A stretch of DNA of 5,895 bases. It comes from DASUEB01 sp036275295. Lineage in GTDB: Bacteria; Bacteroidota; Bacteroidia; Flavobacteriales_D; Luteibaculaceae. The stretch is taken from NCBI GenBank assembly GCA_036275295.1, contig DASUEB010000187.1, positions 1 to 5,895 on the forward strand. The letters are read 5' to 3'. A program made the position numbers and the translations under genes. The notes beneath the pieces were generated by a model. That model saw only the letters and a list, made by a program, of their open reading frames with translations, searched no databases and was not told where the DNA came from. This document shows, one piece after another, positions 1 through 5,895 of this stretch (positions are counted from its first letter, which is position 1; the number at the start of each line of letters is the position of its first letter).

Positions 1-858
1 GTATTAGGTCCCGAGGAGCTCAACAAACGCCCCGATATTCGCAAGCGCATTTACAAGGACGACTTCATCGATTACGAAGAAGGCCGTTCAGTAGACAGTA
101 TGTTCTTCAACCAACAACGTCAGTTTGTGCCGTATCCTCCCATACGCGAAGCCGATGTGTTGTGGAGCAAACAAATTTGGCGTGATATCGAGGTAGGCGA
201 GAAAATCAATCTTCCCTTGTATTATCCAATTACGCCCATTGACGACCGTAAAAGTCTTTTTGATATCATCGTAGAAGCATACCGCGCAAAGCGCATCGTC
301 CCCTTCGAAGGTAAGGAGGATTTCTTCGACGGTCAGTTTAAGCAGGCTCTCACCGTATCGGTTGCCGACAGCACATGCTTCGGAAGAAAATACTCGGAAG
401 AAACCTTCGATGATGAAGGTAACAGTACCGGATTCAAAGATCGATATACACCATACGGTGCTGATGATGTAATCACGTATCGTCTGAAGGAGTACTGGTA
501 TTTTGACAAGCAACGGAGTCAGATGATGGTGAAGATCTTAGGTTTGATGCCCATTGTTTCCCTTACTGATAATGCTACAGGCGAGCGGAAACCTCAGGCC
601 ACGGCTTGGTTTTATTATCCCGAATTGCGTGGCGTTTTGTGCAACGTTGAAGTTTACAACCGCAAGAATGAAACCGTTAGGCTAACGTTTGATGATGTTT
701 TCATCAAACGCTATTTCTCCAGCCACATCATCAAAGAAGACAACGTGTTCAACAGAACCCTTGCTCAAGCCGGTTACGTTGGGTTTGATCAGCTTGTTGA
801 GTCAGATAGAGTGAAAGAGAAGATCTTCAACTTCGAACACGACTTGTGGGATTATTAA
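1..858 (+). CDS. gldN: Gliding motility / type IX secretion protein GldN, 3' part (5' end outside window)
   Basis: The frame is open from the first base to TAA at 856-858, giving 285 visible residues; the signal peptide and true start lie upstream. An ATG at position 100 (visible residue 34) is internal, because the residues before it read as normal GldN sequence. I recognise the family from the block around residues 50-76, which includes READVLWSKQIWRD and then EKINLPLYYP, and from the later WFYYPELRG segment and the FDDVFIKRYFSSHI segment near the C-terminus. In known systems GldN (PorN in Porphyromonas) is periplasmic and joins the lipoprotein GldK/PorK in a ring under the outer membrane. 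It is part of the type IX secretion machinery that exports adhesins and enzymes and supports gliding. gldN normally closes a gldKLMN operon, so gldM is expected just upstream, and the strong terminator after this gene fits an operon end. Identification is by remembered family motifs, not a search. Confidence 0.9.
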   Translation, partial: VLGPEELNKRPDIRKRIYKDDFIDYEEGRSVDSMFFNQQRQFVPYPPIREADVLWSKQIWRDIEVGEKINLPLYYPITPIDDRKSLFDIIVEAYRAKRIVPFEGKEDFFDGQFKQALTVSVADSTCFGRKYSEETFDDEGNSTGFKDRYTPYGADDVITYRLKEYWYFDKQRSQMMVKILGLMPIVSLTDNATGERKPQATAWFYYPELRGVLCNVEVYNRKNETVRLTFDDVFIKRYFSSHIIKEDNVFNRTLAQAGYVGFDQLVESDRVKEKIFNFEHDLWDY

Positions 859-873
859 TTCCATTTAGTATAT

Positions 874-881
874 TACCTTTG
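874..881 (+). promoter_or_regulatory. Probable Bacteroidota -7 promoter box for the ABC-F gene
   Basis: TACCTTTG matches the Bacteroidota consensus TAnnTTTG for the housekeeping sigma factor. It lies 41 bases upstream of the ABC-F ATG, in the only non-coding gap in front of that gene. Transcription would be expected to start around 886-889, inside the left arm of the gldN terminator, giving a leader of about 35 bases. The upstream -33 element is weak: the nearest TTG (844-846, in the last codons of gldN) leaves a 27-base spacer, longer than usual. The call therefore rests on the -7 box and its position. Confidence 0.55.
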
Positions 882-882
882 C

Positions 883-917
883 GGGGCCGTTTCAGAATTG
901 AAGCGGCCCTTTTTTTT
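883..917 (+). terminator. Intrinsic terminator of the gldN transcript
   Basis: The arms GGGCCGTTTC (884-893) and GAAGCGGCCC (900-909) pair over 10 bp with one G-U wobble, around the six-base loop AGAATT. A further G-U pair (883/910) can extend the stem. A run of eight T (910-917) follows directly. This is a textbook rho-independent terminator starting 25 bases after the gldN stop codon. It lies just before the ABC-F start codon, so the T-run becomes part of that gene's leader. Confidence 0.9.
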
Positions 918-922
918 CGATT

Positions 923-2833
923 ATGATTTCTGTTAACAATCTTACCATCCACTTTGGAGGTCGCTCACTTTTTAATGGCATTACGTTTAATATCGCGCAA
1001 GCCGATAAAATTGGTCTGGTAGGCAAAAACGGTGCGGGGAAGTCAACCCTGCTGAAAACCATTGTTTCGGGATCGAATCAATCGGTAAATGTGCCAAAAG
1101 GTTATTGCATTGGTTATTTATCGCAACACATTATACAGAACGAGGATAATACGGTGTTTTTCGAGGCCAGTAAGGCTTTTGAGGAGATCAATTCACTTGA
1201 GAATAGGTTAGAGGAGGTTCAGCATCAGCTCACGGTTCGCGAGGATTACGAGAGTGATGAGTATATAGGTCTTATCGAGGAGATTAGCTATATATCCGAT
1301 CGTTTAGCTGTGTTGGATACCGGATCCATCGAGGAAAAGGTGGTTAAAGTATTGCGAGGTCTCGGTTTCACACCGGAGGACTTTGATAAGCCCCTCAAGC
1401 AATTCAGCGGCGGTTGGAAAATGCGTGTTGAATTGGCCAAGATCCTATTGCAACCAACCGACGCTCTTTTTCTCGATGAGCCCACCAACCACTTGGATAT
1501 CACCTCGATCATCTGGCTGGAGCAATTCCTAAAATCATACACCGGCGCGATTCTGCTGATTTCTCACGACAGGCGCTTTTTAGATAACATCACCAACAGA
1601 ACGGTTGAGCTATACAACGGCAAAATCTACGATTACAAGTTCTCTTACTCTAAGTATATTGAACAACGCGTAGCTGAAATTGAATTGCAACAGCGCGCAG
1701 CCAAAAATCAGGCAAAGGAAATCCAGCACACAAAGGAACTTATAGACAAGTTTCGTGCCAAGAAAAATAAGGCCGCTTTCGCTCAGAGTTTGATCAAAAA
1801 ATTGGAGCGTACAGAGCTGGTGGAGGTCGATGAGATGGATAGCACGGCCTTTAACCTTCGTTTTCCGCCTTCACCCCGCAGCGGCAAAGAAGTGGTTCGA
1901 GTAGATCACATTGGTAAACAGTACGGATCAAAAACGGTGCTTCGCGATATCAGCTTCTCGGTGGCTGCCAAGGAAAGGATTGCTCTAGTAGGGAAAAACG
2001 GTATCGGGAAATCAACCCTTCTCAAGCTCATAGCGGGCAAGGAAACAGCCTCCTCAGGGGCATCAGAGCTGGGTCATAACGTTTTGATGGGGTATTTTGC
2101 CCAAGACCAGGCAGATCGCTTAGATCCGAAAATCACGGTCTTTGAAACCATTGATAACGATGCCATTGGCGATCAGCGCAAAGCTGTTCGTGCCATGTTG
2201 GGGAGTTTTTTGTTTGGTCGCGATGAAATTGATAAAAAAGTATCTGTTTTGTCGGGAGGGGAGAAAACCCGTTTGGCCATTTGCAGAATGTTGTTGAGCC
2301 CCATTAACTTGCTTATTCTCGATGAGCCTACCAACCACCTCGACCTCGCCTCAAAAGAGGTGCTTAAGGAGGCCATCATGGACTACGACGGAACCCTGAT
2401 GATTGTGAGCCACGACCGCGATTTCTTGACCGGTTTGTGCAACAAAGTATATGAGATTCGCGATGGTGAATTAAAAGAGCATTTCGGAGGAATTGAGGAG
2501 TTCTTGGAGCTTCAACAAGCCGAGTCAATTCAAGACTTTGAGCGCAGTGGACCATCGGTTTTGACTACAGCGGTAACTAACGATAAGGTGAAAACGGCAG
2601 ATCAGCAGCGCGAGGCTGAGAAGGAATTAAAACGACTCAAATCAAAATCGCATAAACTGGAAGAGGAAATCAACGCCTTGGAGGGAAAAGCCGCTGAGCT
2701 GACTGCTTTGATTGCGAAATCGCCAGCTAATTTAGATAAGCTGCTGCGCGAGTACGAGGGCGTTAAAACCGAAATCGACCTCAAGATGAAGCAGTGGGAA
2801 GAGGTGGAGCAGCAAGTTATGCAGATGTCCTGA
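923..2833 (+). CDS. ABC-F family ATPase (translation-factor type, twin ATP-binding cassettes)
   Basis: A complete 636-residue soluble protein with two ATP-binding cassettes and no membrane segments, as expected for ABC-F proteins, which bind the ribosome rather than transport. Cassette 1 has Walker A GKNGAGKST (34-42), signature FSGGWKMR (161-168), Walker B ending in LDEPTNHLD with catalytic E186, and H-loop H215. Cassette 2 has Walker A GKNGIGKST (357-365), signature LSGGEKTR (443-450), catalytic E468 and H497. The charged linker at about 240-325, including KFRAKKNKAAFAQS, is the helical arm that reaches towards the tRNA in this family. Residues about 560-636 are a Lys/Glu-rich predicted coiled coil, like the C-terminal extension of Uup/YdiF-type members. 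The FSGGW signature is closest to YheS/Gcn20-like proteins as I recall them. ATG 923 is the earliest ATG after an in-frame TGA at 899-901. There is no Shine-Dalgarno sequence, only a T-rich stretch. All catalytic residues are present; a resistance role cannot be judged from sequence. Confidence 0.95.
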   Translation: MISVNNLTIHFGGRSLFNGITFNIAQADKIGLVGKNGAGKSTLLKTIVSGSNQSVNVPKGYCIGYLSQHIIQNEDNTVFFEASKAFEEINSLENRLEEVQHQLTVREDYESDEYIGLIEEISYISDRLAVLDTGSIEEKVVKVLRGLGFTPEDFDKPLKQFSGGWKMRVELAKILLQPTDALFLDEPTNHLDITSIIWLEQFLKSYTGAILLISHDRRFLDNITNRTVELYNGKIYDYKFSYSKYIEQRVAEIELQQRAAKNQAKEIQHTKELIDKFRAKKNKAAFAQSLIKKLERTELVEVDEMDSTAFNLRFPPSPRSGKEVVRVDHIGKQYGSKTVLRDISFSVAAKERIALVGKNGIGKSTLLKLIAGKETASSGASELGHNVLMGYFAQDQADRLDPKITVFETIDNDAIGDQRKAVRAMLGSFLFGRDEIDKKVSVLSGGEKTRLAICRMLLSPINLLILDEPTNHLDLASKEVLKEAIMDYDGTLMIVSHDRDFLTGLCNKVYEIRDGELKEHFGGIEEFLELQQAESIQDFERSGPSVLTTAVTNDKVKTADQQREAEKELKRLKSKSHKLEEEINALEGKAAELTALIAKSPANLDKLLREYEGVKTEIDLKMKQWEEVEQQVMQMS

Positions 2834-2834
2834 T

Positions 2835-3920
2835 TTAAAAAGCCCGATCTCTTCGCCGGAGCAGCATAAAATCGGCTATCACCAGAGCGGCCATTGCCTC
2901 TACGATGGCGACAGCCCTAGGTAACACACATGGGTCGTGACGGCCTTTTCCCGCTATGGTGACGCTTTCTCCGTTTCGATCAATGGTTTCTTGATTTTGC
3001 ATGATGGTGGCCACCGGTTTGAAAGCCACTTCAAAGGCAATAGGTTCGCCATTGCTGATGCCGCCTTGTATTCCCCCAGAGTGATTGGTTTTAGTGCGCG
3101 TTTGGCCATCGGCATCGCGGTAGAAAACGTCGTTGTGTTCGCTACCCAGCATACGGGTTCCATGGAATCCGGAACCCAAACTAAATCCTTTAACCGCATT
3201 GATCCCCATCATAGCGTATGCCAGTCGGGCGTGCAGTTTATCAAAAACAGGCTCTCCTAAGCCCACGGGTACTTGAAGGATATGGCATTTAATCACTCCG
3301 CCAACCGAGTCGCCGTTTTTGCGGGTTTTTTCAATGAGGTCAATCATCTGCTCTGCCGCTTGCGGGTCAGGACAGCGCACTGGGTTCGCTTCAATCTGTT
3401 CCCAGCTTGGTGGGGTTGAAGGTTCGCTGGCAGTTATGTCCTTGACCTGCGAAACGTAAGTAGAGAATGAGATGCCATGCTGCTTCAGCCATTGCTTCGC
3501 AATGGAGCCCGCGGCAACCCGTGCGGCGGTCTCCCTGGCCGACGATCGTCCACCGCCCCTAAAATCCACATGACCGTATTTTTGATCGTAGGTAAAATCG
3601 GCGTGCGAGGGTCGATACGCTCCCTGCAAATGGTCGTAGTCTTGAGATCGTTGGTTGTTGTTTTCCAATACCAGCGCAATAGGAGTTCCGGTTGTTCTGC
3701 CCTCATAGATGCCTGAGAGCACTCGCACTTCATCGGCCTCCTGGCGCTGTGTGGTCAGTTTCGATTGACCCGGTTTACGTCGGTTTAAGTCGCGCTGTAT
3801 TTCACTCATATCGATGCTTACTCCCGCCGGACAACCGTCGATCACCACTCCTAGACCTACACCATGCGACTCGCCAAAGGTGGTTACCGTAAACAATCGG
3901 CCAAAACTATTTGCATTCAT
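2835..3920 (-). CDS. aroC: Chorismate synthase
   Basis: Complete, 361 residues, the usual length for the family. It makes chorismate from 5-enolpyruvylshikimate-3-phosphate by phosphate elimination, using reduced FMN, in the cytoplasm; this is the last step of the shikimate pathway. The family signatures are intact: GESHG (16-20), RRKPGQ (47-52), NQRSQDY (89-95), RPSHADFTYDQKYG (103-116), RGGGRSSARETAARVA (121-136), NHSGGIQGGISNGEP (279-293) and GRHDPC (326-331). The two conserved active-site histidines are H19 and H106. The start ATG is 6 bp after the aroA stop codon, with the purine-rich GAAGAGAG directly before it, so it is surely co-transcribed and probably translationally coupled with aroA. 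The gene ends one base from the convergent ABC-F stop codon. Its last codons may form part of a terminator hairpin (2837-2877). No residue looks out of place. Confidence 0.97.
   Translation of the reverse strand: MNANSFGRLFTVTTFGESHGVGLGVVIDGCPAGVSIDMSEIQRDLNRRKPGQSKLTTQRQEADEVRVLSGIYEGRTTGTPIALVLENNNQRSQDYDHLQGAYRPSHADFTYDQKYGHVDFRGGGRSSARETAARVAAGSIAKQWLKQHGISFSTYVSQVKDITASEPSTPPSWEQIEANPVRCPDPQAAEQMIDLIEKTRKNGDSVGGVIKCHILQVPVGLGEPVFDKLHARLAYAMMGINAVKGFSLGSGFHGTRMLGSEHNDVFYRDADGQTRTKTNHSGGIQGGISNGEPIAFEVAFKPVATIMQNQETIDRNGESVTIAGKGRHDPCVLPRAVAIVEAMAALVIADFMLLRRRDRAF
2837..2877 (-). terminator. Possible weak terminator inside the 3' end of aroC
   Basis: Read on the minus strand, AGCCGAT (2877-2871) pairs with ATCGGGCT (2848-2841) over 7 bp with one bulged G. 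A 22-base loop contains a small inner CTC/GAG pairing. A run of five T (2841-2837) follows directly and runs into the aroC TAA stop. The hairpin is less stable than the gldN terminator and its T-run is short. It is, however, the only terminator-like structure I see for the minus-strand genes before transcription enters the opposite gene. On the plus strand the same repeat is not followed by T residues. Confidence 0.35.
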
Positions 3921-3926
3921 CTCTCT

Positions 3927-5138
3927 TCAAGGTAATTGTTGGATACTGGTTGCGGTAATCTTAAGCCACTCGCGCCAAAACGAAGGAAAGGATTTTTTCA
4001 CCACGTCGGGATTTTCAAAGGTAAGATCAGGAAAGAACAAGGTAAGTGGGGCAAAGGCCATCGCCATACGGTGATCGTGATACGTTTTTATCAAATGGTT
4101 TTCGGGTGGCTTAACGGCTTTTCCTTTTTGCCGGATTTTTCCTTTGCCCATTTCTATGAGTTCAATCCCAAAAGCATTCAGTTCAGCAGTCATGGCTGCA
4201 ATCCGATCTGTTTCTTTGATGTACAGGGTTTCTAATCCCATCCACTCGGCGTCGATGCCTAAGCCAGCACAGGTAACCATTAAGGTCTGGGCTAAATCGG
4301 GTTGATTGTTCAGGTCAAATGACACCTTGCTAGGCATGGGCCTCGACAGATCTTTTGCGATGATTACTCCGGCCTCTGTTTGGGTGGTGTTGACTTGTAA
4401 AATCTCATAGATTCGAGCGGTCTCTGCGTCACCTTGAAGGCTTTTGGCAGTGAGGCCTCGCAGAAGAATCTGAAGGTTGGGATGCAGCGCCACTGCGCTG
4501 TAAAAATAGGAGGCTGCGCTCCAGTCGGCTTCAATGTTGAGGCGTGTAGCTTGAAAGCCGGGATAAACGCGGATGCTCAAGGGATCCTCGTCTATTTTAA
4601 CTCCACACTGCTTTAGCACACTGCATGTCATAGCCAAGTAACTCCGACTGGTGGGAAGGTCAGTGAACCGAATTTGAATGCCCTGGGAGGTAAACGGAGC
4701 GATGAGTAGCAGGGCACTAACAAATTGGCTGGAAATAGAGGGGTCTATGTCAACGGTTTGAAGGGGTAAATCAGTAGTTCCTTCAACGGCGATTGGTGGA
4801 TAGCCTTCTTCACCCAGGTATTCAATTTGTGCGCCCAAAATCCGCAAGGCATCCACCAAAGGCCCGATGGGTCGCTGCAGCATTCGTTCGCTACCAGTAA
4901 TAATGCGCCTTCCATTTCGCAAGCAAGCGGCAGCCGTTAAAAAGCGAAACGCCGTTCCTGCCGGACCCAGGTCGAATAAAGTGGCTCGGTCAAGCGAATC
5001 CAAAGCCCGGGTTAAAACCACGGAGTCTTCCGCACTCGAAACAGCATCCACGCGAATCTCACCCCGACTGAGGTATTGCAGGATTAAGGCCCGGTTACAA
5101 ATACTCTTGGAAAGCGGCAGTTCAATGGATAAATCCAT
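3927..5138 (-). CDS. aroA: 3-phosphoshikimate 1-carboxyvinyltransferase (EPSP synthase)
   Basis: Complete, 403 residues, about 20-25 shorter than the common family length of roughly 427. It transfers the enolpyruvyl group of PEP to shikimate-3-phosphate, the sixth shikimate step. Visible active-site elements, with E. coli numbers in brackets, are K11 in LSKS (K22), R16 (R27), GTAFR at 61-65 (G96 to R100), R89 in QRP (R124), SSQ at 136-138 (S169-Q171), D281 (D313), KETDR at 308-312 (K340-R344), HDHR at 354-357 (R386) and K382 in KSFP (K411). The E. coli loop residues N94 and P101 align with P59 and F66 here. The protein starts about 11 residues later than E. coli AroA relative to K22. The start is firm, since an in-frame TGA lies two codons before ATG 5138. 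That ATG is inside the 14-bp near-palindrome ATGGAT-AA-ATCCAT (5125-5138). It is followed 6 bp later by aroC. Confidence 0.96.
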   Translation of the reverse strand: MDLSIELPLSKSICNRALILQYLSRGEIRVDAVSSAEDSVVLTRALDSLDRATLFDLGPAGTAFRFLTAAACLRNGRRIITGSERMLQRPIGPLVDALRILGAQIEYLGEEGYPPIAVEGTTDLPLQTVDIDPSISSQFVSALLLIAPFTSQGIQIRFTDLPTSRSYLAMTCSVLKQCGVKIDEDPLSIRVYPGFQATRLNIEADWSAASYFYSAVALHPNLQILLRGLTAKSLQGDAETARIYEILQVNTTQTEAGVIIAKDLSRPMPSKVSFDLNNQPDLAQTLMVTCAGLGIDAEWMGLETLYIKETDRIAAMTAELNAFGIELIEMGKGKIRQKGKAVKPPENHLIKTYHDHRMAMAFAPLTLFFPDLTFENPDVVKKSFPSFWREWLKITATSIQQLP

Positions 5139-5157
5139 GTATCAAAAGTCTTATTAA

Positions 5158-5370
5158 TTATCTAAATAACCAGTTGAACGGCTTAAAATTTAATGGGATG
5201 TTGAGCATCATAGCTAAGCCAGCAGGGCTGCCAAAAACCCCCTGGGTATCGTGACCATATTCTTGTGTCCAATACCCATCTGCAGCATGTGTGTTTACAG
5301 CTGGCGAATGAGCCGATGACACCGTCTGATCACGCCGATTTAACAATCGGTTGGTGGTGGCTTTTGACAT
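5158..5370 (-). CDS. Small ORF of unknown function between the DAHP synthase and aroA (doubtful)
   Basis: A 70-residue reading frame whose ATG lies inside the 3' end of the upstream DAHP synthase/mutase gene, overlapping it by 41 bp in another frame. It ends at TAA (5158-5160), 19 bp before the aroA ATG, and fills nearly the whole gap between the two genes. I do not recognise the protein. The first 30 residues are polar. The second half, from YWTQEYGHDTQGVFGSP on, is richer in glycine, aromatic and hydrophobic residues and ends FNWLFR; its composition is coding-like. There is no clear signal peptide, a convincing membrane helix is not evident, and no Shine-Dalgarno sequence precedes the ATG. 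It could be a real coupled gene, the remnant of a longer gene, or chance. A 7-bp inverted repeat, TGGGTAT/ATACCCA (5243-5249 and 5272-5278), lies within it but has no T-run. I see no promoter here. Confidence 0.3.
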   Translation of the reverse strand: MSKATTNRLLNRRDQTVSSAHSPAVNTHAADGYWTQEYGHDTQGVFGSPAGLAMMLNIPLNFKPFNWLFR

Positions 5371-5895
5371 AGCTCGGGTTCATCACTTCATTCTGGCGGC
5401 GAATGCTCTCCGCGTGGATGATCTCGAGCATTTTACGAGTAAATCCGGGGTACAGGCCCAAGGCGTCACCCATATGGGAGCGTTTTTTAACCATCTCATC
5501 CCAGCGGTTCACCTGTAAAATGGTCACGCCGTGTTGGCGTTTGTAAGATCCAATTTGGGCAACCACTTGCATTCGCTCGGCCATCGCGTGCATGATTTTC
5601 TCGTCAATTTGATCAATTTGGCTGCGGAGTGTGTCGAGGGCTTGCAGAAGCGACGGACTGTCGGTTGTGGGTTTCCGTGAGACCAAACTGCCTAGAATAC
5701 CGGCTAAATTCTCAGGGGTTACCTGTTGTTTGGCATCGGTCCATGCTTGATCGGGATTCACGTGCGATTCGATCATGAGACCTTGGTAATCGAGGTCAAG
5801 AGCGCGCTGCGCGACAAGGGCGAGCAAGTCGCGTTTGCCTGCGATGTGACTGGGATCGCAGATCAAGGGTGTCTGAGGTAGCTCTTGTTTAAAAC
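5330..5895 (-). CDS. aroF: Bifunctional DAHP synthase / chorismate mutase, C-terminal part (5' end outside window)
   Basis: The frame is open from the right edge of the window to TGA at 5332-5330, giving 187 visible residues. A TTG at 5866 is an internal leucine codon, since the residues before it fit the family. Residues 1-70 are the end of a class I (Ibeta-type) DAHP synthase barrel, which condenses PEP with erythrose 4-phosphate. CDPSHIAGKR (12-21) carries metal ligand H16, MIESHVNPDQA (40-50) carries E42, and TDAKQQ (52-57) carries D53. After a linker (about 71-80), residues 81-171 form an AroQ-type all-helical chorismate mutase with R90, R107, K118, R130, S163 and Q167 at the E. coli R11, R28, K39, R51, S84 and Q88 positions. 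This fusion order is typical of Bacteroidota and lets prephenate or chorismate control the synthase in characterised relatives. A 16-residue tail follows the mutase. The symbol follows common annotation of this subfamily. Confidence 0.93.
   Translation of the reverse strand, partial: FKQELPQTPLICDPSHIAGKRDLLALVAQRALDLDYQGLMIESHVNPDQAWTDAKQQVTPENLAGILGSLVSRKPTTDSPSLLQALDTLRSQIDQIDEKIMHAMAERMQVVAQIGSYKRQHGVTILQVNRWDEMVKKRSHMGDALGLYPGFTRKMLEIIHAESIRRQNEVMNPSYVKSHHQPIVKSA

Noticed and set aside
88..513. A 141-codon open frame on the minus strand opposite gldN
   Set aside because: It lies wholly antisense to well-recognised GldN codons, has no family resemblance and no promoter or ribosome site; it is a shadow frame.
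2937..3260. A 107-codon plus-strand frame opposite aroC, and similar frames at 3477-3716, 3814-4074, 3936-4235 and 4867-5157
   Set aside because: All are antisense to intact aroC or aroA coding sequence and none resembles a known protein.
5125..5138. Near-palindrome ATGGAT-AA-ATCCAT covering the aroA start codon as an operator or RNA switch
   Set aside because: The arms are short and the two-base centre cannot form a stable RNA hairpin; no second copy was seen nearby. Noted in the aroA entry only.
5243..5278. Inverted repeat TGGGTAT/ATACCCA in the gap before aroA as a terminator
   Set aside because: Only 7 bp around a 22-base loop, with no T-run on either strand; most likely chance.
5864..5866. 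TTG as the start codon of a separate 178-residue protein
   Set aside because: The frame stays open to the window edge and the residues before it (ending LPQTP) continue into the DAHP synthase motif, so this is an internal leucine.
1..5895. Mobile element, CRISPR array, tRNA/rRNA gene, toxin-antitoxin or defence system
   Set aside because: Reading both strands showed no repeat arrays, transposase or recombinase motifs, RNA gene signatures or defence-type domains; nearly all the sequence is accounted for by housekeeping genes.

Overview
The window looks like ordinary chromosomal sequence from a member of the Bacteroidota, most likely a Flavobacteriales relative. Three things point there: a GldN-type gliding/type IX secretion protein, a DAHP synthase fused to a C-terminal chorismate mutase, and a TAnnTTTG-type promoter box (TACCTTTG) ahead of a gene with no Shine-Dalgarno sequence. 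The genus cannot be named from this sequence alone.

Layout: positions 1-858 (+) hold the 3' part of gldN, whose 5' end lies outside the window. A strong intrinsic terminator (883-917) overlaps a probable promoter for the next gene, a complete ABC-F ATPase (923-2833, +). The other half of the window is on the minus strand. It reads, in transcription order, DAHP synthase/chorismate mutase (5895-5330, 5' end outside the window), a doubtful small ORF (5370-5158), aroA for EPSP synthase (5138-3927) and aroC for chorismate synthase (3920-2835). The ABC-F gene and aroC converge, with a single base between their stop codons.

The minus-strand genes form an aromatic amino acid block. DAHP synthase starts the shikimate pathway, AroA and AroC carry out its last two steps to chorismate, and the mutase domain on the DAHP synthase turns chorismate into prephenate for phenylalanine and tyrosine. 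aroA and aroC are 6 bp apart and surely co-transcribed. The 191 bp between the DAHP synthase stop and aroA shows no clear promoter or terminator, so all the minus-strand genes may be one operon. The gldN and ABC-F genes are unrelated to it in function.

I found no mobile element, CRISPR array, RNA gene or evidently new multi-gene system. The points worth a second look are small: the terminator/promoter overlap, a coding-like small ORF, an EPSP synthase with a shortened N-terminus and changed active-site loop, substituted residues in the mutase domain, and the tight convergent junction.
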